Assembly (NCBI GenBank): GCA_027596195.1
Contig: JADGJG010000973.1
Coordinates: 1-10,312, forward strand
DNA from: Podochytrium sp. JEL0797
Lineage: Eukaryota > Chytridiomycota > Chytridiomycetes > Chytridiales > Chytriomycetaceae
Reading direction: 5' to 3'
DNA length: 10,312 nt
The notes under the pieces: generated by a model
Told to the model about the DNA's origin: nothing
Databases searched by the model: none
Seen by the model: the letters and a program-made list of their open reading frames with translations, nothing else
Shown here: piece by piece, positions 7,271 to 10,312 of the stretch
Layout of the letters: each line of letters begins with the position of its first letter
Position numbering within the stretch: position 1 is the stretch's first letter
Program-made: the position numbers and the translations under genes

Positions 7271-8778
7271 ATGGGTCCACCTTTCCAGATCGCCATGAGC
7301 GCCGGCAATTCTGCGCCAGCGGCTGCTTCAATCCCACCCACTCCTTCCCCTGCTGCAGTTGTGCCAACCAAGAAGCGCGGTCGCCCAAAGAAGAATCCTG
7401 ACAATGAGGCCGCTGCTGACAGTGCGAATTGGACCAGCTCATTGATCTCCAAGTTGTTCCACCTCCGCTACGAAGAGTTTGCCAGCTTCTTCACTGACGC
7501 CAAGAGCAAGAACGACAACACTACTGGCTGGCACAAGATTGTTCTCGCGTTGAATCTCGACACTGCGCAGACCTTGACCGACCGCCAGGTCAAAAATGGC
7601 CACAATCGTTTTATCAAGGCGTACCGTGATCACTGCGGTGCCATGACGACTGAGACGGGCAACAAGGCGGCCCCCGCTAAGCCTGAATGGTTTGAGACCG
7701 TGCATGGCCTCCTGTCTTTGAAATCGGGTTTGGGGGCCCAGTCGTTTGGCAGCAGCACAGTTCGCGATGGCTTGGGAAGCGACTCAATTCGTGCTCTGTC
7801 CACTCACACTGCTGATCTCTTCGGTATTCTCAATGGCAGTGCCCCTGGTTCTCGAATTGCTTCGGAGAATCTGATCGAATTGTCAGATGGTGAGGAGGAG
7901 GAGATGGACTTTTTGGATTCAGTCAACCGTGACGGACGCCAGAGATTTGGATCACCTGAAGTCAATGACTTCTTTGCACCCCTCTCCACACCTTTGGGCT
8001 ACGTGTTTCCTGCTCTCACTCCCTCCAAGGCCACTCGAGCTGTTGTCACTCCAGCTTCTGATTTCGCCTCTGTGCATGCCTCTCGTCCAGGTCCTCCTCC
8101 TCCCTTGAGTACTCCCAATCACCCAAAGAAGAAGTCCAAGAAGGAGTTTCAGGAAGCTGTGGACAATATGGGTGCCGACGCATTTGGTTTGCCATCTGTG
8201 AGTGCTGCTTCAGACTCAGCTCATGACAAGGTGTCCATACCCCCACCCCCTTCATTCAATCCAACCAAATATTCACTCATTGTGACAGAACAAGTTGGAA
8301 GCACGCCCAAACAAACCAGACTTGCGCACAAAGGTATTTAACAGTCTTGCCCCCACAACCTCCCCTTCTTCCACCTTGTCTGAATCTTGCCAATTTTCAA
8401 ACACAGAAAATCGAACTTCCTGTTGCCATGAATAACGTTGCAATCAACTTGGGCAACGGTTTGGAAGGAATGGCGTCGTCTCTCAATCAGGTGGCTGTGG
8501 CCATGTCATCTGGGAGTGGATCCAAGGACAACATGCAGCAAGTGGTTGGATCTATTGATGGCCTCTCCAAGCTCTTTGTTGAGGGTCAAGAGAAACAAAG
8601 TGGGATGCATGCGGCATTATTGGGGCAATTGAAGGAGGGACAGGAGAAGCAAAACAGTGTGAGCACTGCCTTGCTTGAGAAGGTAAAAGAGGGCCAAGAC
8701 AAGCAAAATGATATCAACACTGCCTTGCTTGGCCTTCTCGGAAAAATGTCGCAGCAGATGGCCAACAATGGGAACTGA
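7271..8778 (+). CDS. Harbinger partner protein: AT-hook, Myb/SANT-like, coiled coil (unit 2)
   Basis: This is the second copy of the gene at 4150, with the same protein in both exons. The start is the ATG at 7271 and exon 2 is 8407-8778. The acceptor ends at 8406, and in-phase donor candidates are at 8231, 8282 and 8294. Because the unit junction removed the original left end, this frame is open much further upstream, back to about 7100 through the terminal repeats of unit 1. There is no in-frame ATG in that extension, so the start should be unchanged. It is now divergent from the unit 1 transposase, and the two share about 260 bp of upstream DNA, which could alter its expression relative to the first copy. 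Confidence 0.72.
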
Positions 8779-8842
8779 GTTCTTTCCTTTTCTTCCTTGT
8801 GATTTGTTTGCGTTTTGGACATATAAACACCACCATGAATCT

Positions 8843-8848
8843 TTTATT
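8843..8848 (-). promoter_or_regulatory. AATAAA polyadenylation signal overlapping the transposase stop (unit 2)
   Basis: Same arrangement as in unit 1: AATAAA on the minus strand begins on the final base of the TGA stop codon. Confidence 0.55.
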
Positions 8849-10130
8849 CAACGCACCATCCGCATCAAATAATCTTTGATCAAATCACGCTTGCGAATGG
8901 CCACAGGTCCATTCTCCAATCCAACAGCAACACCTGCCAGAGCCACATTGTTTGCTGCATTCTCAGCCTCCCTCCAACCATCCAAGAAAATTTCCCCAAC
9001 GGCGTCATCTCCCAGCAGAATCAAAATGTTGTGCAAAATAAGAGCCGACTGAATGATTTTCGCCTGCTGCTCCATTGCCAACATGCCACCGTCCCCAGCA
9101 CCATACAAATCCGGATCCTTCATGGCCTTTTGATCCAATGGCCGTTGAAAGCGGCGGAACCTTCCCTTCAACAACCCAATACCCCTCTCAATAACAATAC
9201 GCGTTCTGGAATGAATCTTGTTGTAGTGGCGCCAGTCTGCAGGCATGCCCAATGAGATCTCGTATGGAATCATCACGTGTTTGAACAAGGCATATCCGGC
9301 ATCACAAACAACATGTCCATGCTCAGGAAGAAGCTCGTGGATAGTTTTTCCAAATTCGCTCCAATTCCAAATCATCTTGTCACTGTTGCTGCCGGGCCGA
9401 ATGTCAAAAGACCGAATCAGCATCGTATGGTCCATCACAAGTTGGACATTGAATGCGGTGAAGAAATGCCTGCAATACCATCCTTCAAAATCGTTTGGCC
9501 TCTCAATTGGAAAGATTGAGCCGTCACAAGCAAGATACGTGTTTGGAAATCCGGCAATATCTTCGAATCCAGCGCGACAAGCTTCCCACTCGGCATCACA
9601 AGCTGGAAGTCGAACAAACGTGTCGCACAGGCGCTCGTTGATGACCTGTAGTTGTGTCAGCGAGGGAAACTGAAACCGCCACCAAAGCCAAATACCTTCG
9701 TGATTTGCCAAATGGAACGACACGCCGTCGACTTGCTCATTCCGATCAGCGTGGCCGACTCGTCCAGCGTGCCCGGATGCGCCAGGTAGTGCAAGGTCAC
9801 AGCAAAGCGATCCGTGATGGTGAAGTGGTTGTTCGCGTGATATGGGCCATGCACAGCCTCCCATTCGCTCTCCACCATCGCAGCCATCTTGAGAAAGGAA
9901 TCTCGGTTGACGCGAAACTTGCGTTTGTACCAGCGCTCACCGAATTGCGCCTTGTCCTTCACCTCTCGCCACTGACTGACGCGGGTTGAGATGCGGTGCT
10001 CAATGGCGTCACGAAATGATCGCCCATCTGCGGTCACAGCAGCGATGGAGGCAAACACTGTAACTGCTGTGGCTATGATCGACACGAGGATGGCCGCCAG
10101 AAAGGGCAGGAAGGCGGGTGGCTGGCGCAT
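8848..10130 (-). CDS. Harbinger DDE transposase, two exons (unit 2)
   Basis: This is the second copy of the transposase gene, with exons 10130-9696 and 9645-8848 and a 50-bp intron at 9695-9646. The 410-residue product is the same as that of unit 1, including the hydrophobic segment at 6-34 and the acids D186, D260 and E298. Its upstream region, with the CAGGTG motif cluster at 10158-10312, runs to the window edge. In contrast to unit 1, nothing is known of what lies beyond. Identity between two complete gene copies implies a very recent duplication, gene conversion or an assembly duplicate. Confidence 0.9.
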
Positions 10131-10157
10131 GACTTTGGGTTTTTGTGATTGTATTGG

Positions 10158-10312
10158 AAAAACAGGTGAAAAACAGGTGAAAAAGAGGTCCTGGACCTGT
10201 TTTTTTCCGACGAAAAACAGGTGAAAAACAGGTCGAAAAAAAACAGCAAAAAAAACGGCTGTTTTTTTTCCTCCACCAATCAAATCATCGCTTTTAAAAA
10301 AAAACAGGTGGC
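10158..10312. repeat. Subterminal AAAACAGGT motif cluster (right end of unit 2)
   Basis: The same motif series as at 7037-7191 is found here, ending with nine A and CAGGTGGC (10296-10312), which is the reverse complement of 4039-4055. The outer 22 bases of the expected right terminal repeat would start at the next base outside the window. Confidence 0.7.

Larger units (their letters stand above)
4017..10312. mobile_element. PIF/Harbinger-type DNA transposon with an internal tandem duplication
   Basis: The element is recognised from a DDE transposase of the HARBI1 type, a partner Myb/SANT-like gene, a TTA-flanked G-rich terminus and inverted end sequences. The outer left 54 bp (4017-4070) occur once. 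They are followed by two 3121-bp units head to tail (4071-7191, 7192-10312), each with both genes. The true right terminus, expected to complement 4017-4038 and be followed by TAA or TTA, is not in the window. Both gene sets look intact, suggesting recent activity. Confidence 0.85.
7192..10312. repeat. Tandem unit 2 (3121 bp), ends at the window edge
   Basis: This copy is apparently identical to unit 1 and abuts it with no spacer. It lacks the outer 54 bp that precede unit 1. Its last base is the last base of the window, so whether a third unit, the true right terminus or a contig end follows cannot be seen. Confidence 0.95.

Overview
This is eukaryotic DNA. Genes are split by short GT-AG introns (about 45-75 bp), transposon coding regions end at standard stops, and an AATAAA signal sits at one gene end. 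The compact introns and gene style would suit a fungus or another small-genome microbial eukaryote, but the sequence does not settle the lineage.

Layout. (1) Positions 1 to about 2500, minus strand: a degenerate, intron-containing relative of CAND1/TIP120 (cullin-associated NEDD8-dissociated protein). Peptide blocks in several frames appear in CAND1 order, interrupted by frame changes, in-frame stops and an apparent internal deletion. It runs off the left edge. (2) About 2500-3345: no supportable gene. (3) 3345-3680: short imperfect direct repeats, then AT-rich DNA. (4) 3903-4009: a CT-rich simple repeat with short AAAAGT interruptions. (5) 4017 to the window end: a PIF/Harbinger-type DNA transposon. 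It starts right after a TTA and contains a 3121-bp unit present twice head to tail (4071-7191 and 7192-10312) with no difference found.

Each 3121-bp unit carries two convergent genes: on the plus strand a two-exon AT-hook/Myb-SANT-like DNA-binding protein with a C-terminal repeat coiled coil, and on the minus strand a two-exon DDE transposase of 410 residues (D186, D260, E298). This is the usual two-protein Harbinger arrangement, in which the Myb-like protein and the transposase are both needed for transposition. The element ends are full of ACCTGTTTTT / AAAACAGGT motifs that probably serve as protein-binding sites.

The most unusual feature is the tandem structure itself. The second unit follows the first directly through a small perfect hairpin, without the outer 54 bp of the left end, and the window stops exactly at the end of the second unit. 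It may be a very recent rearrangement inside one element, a longer array, or an assembly artefact. No wholly new system was found; the transposon is a recognised type with unusual architecture.
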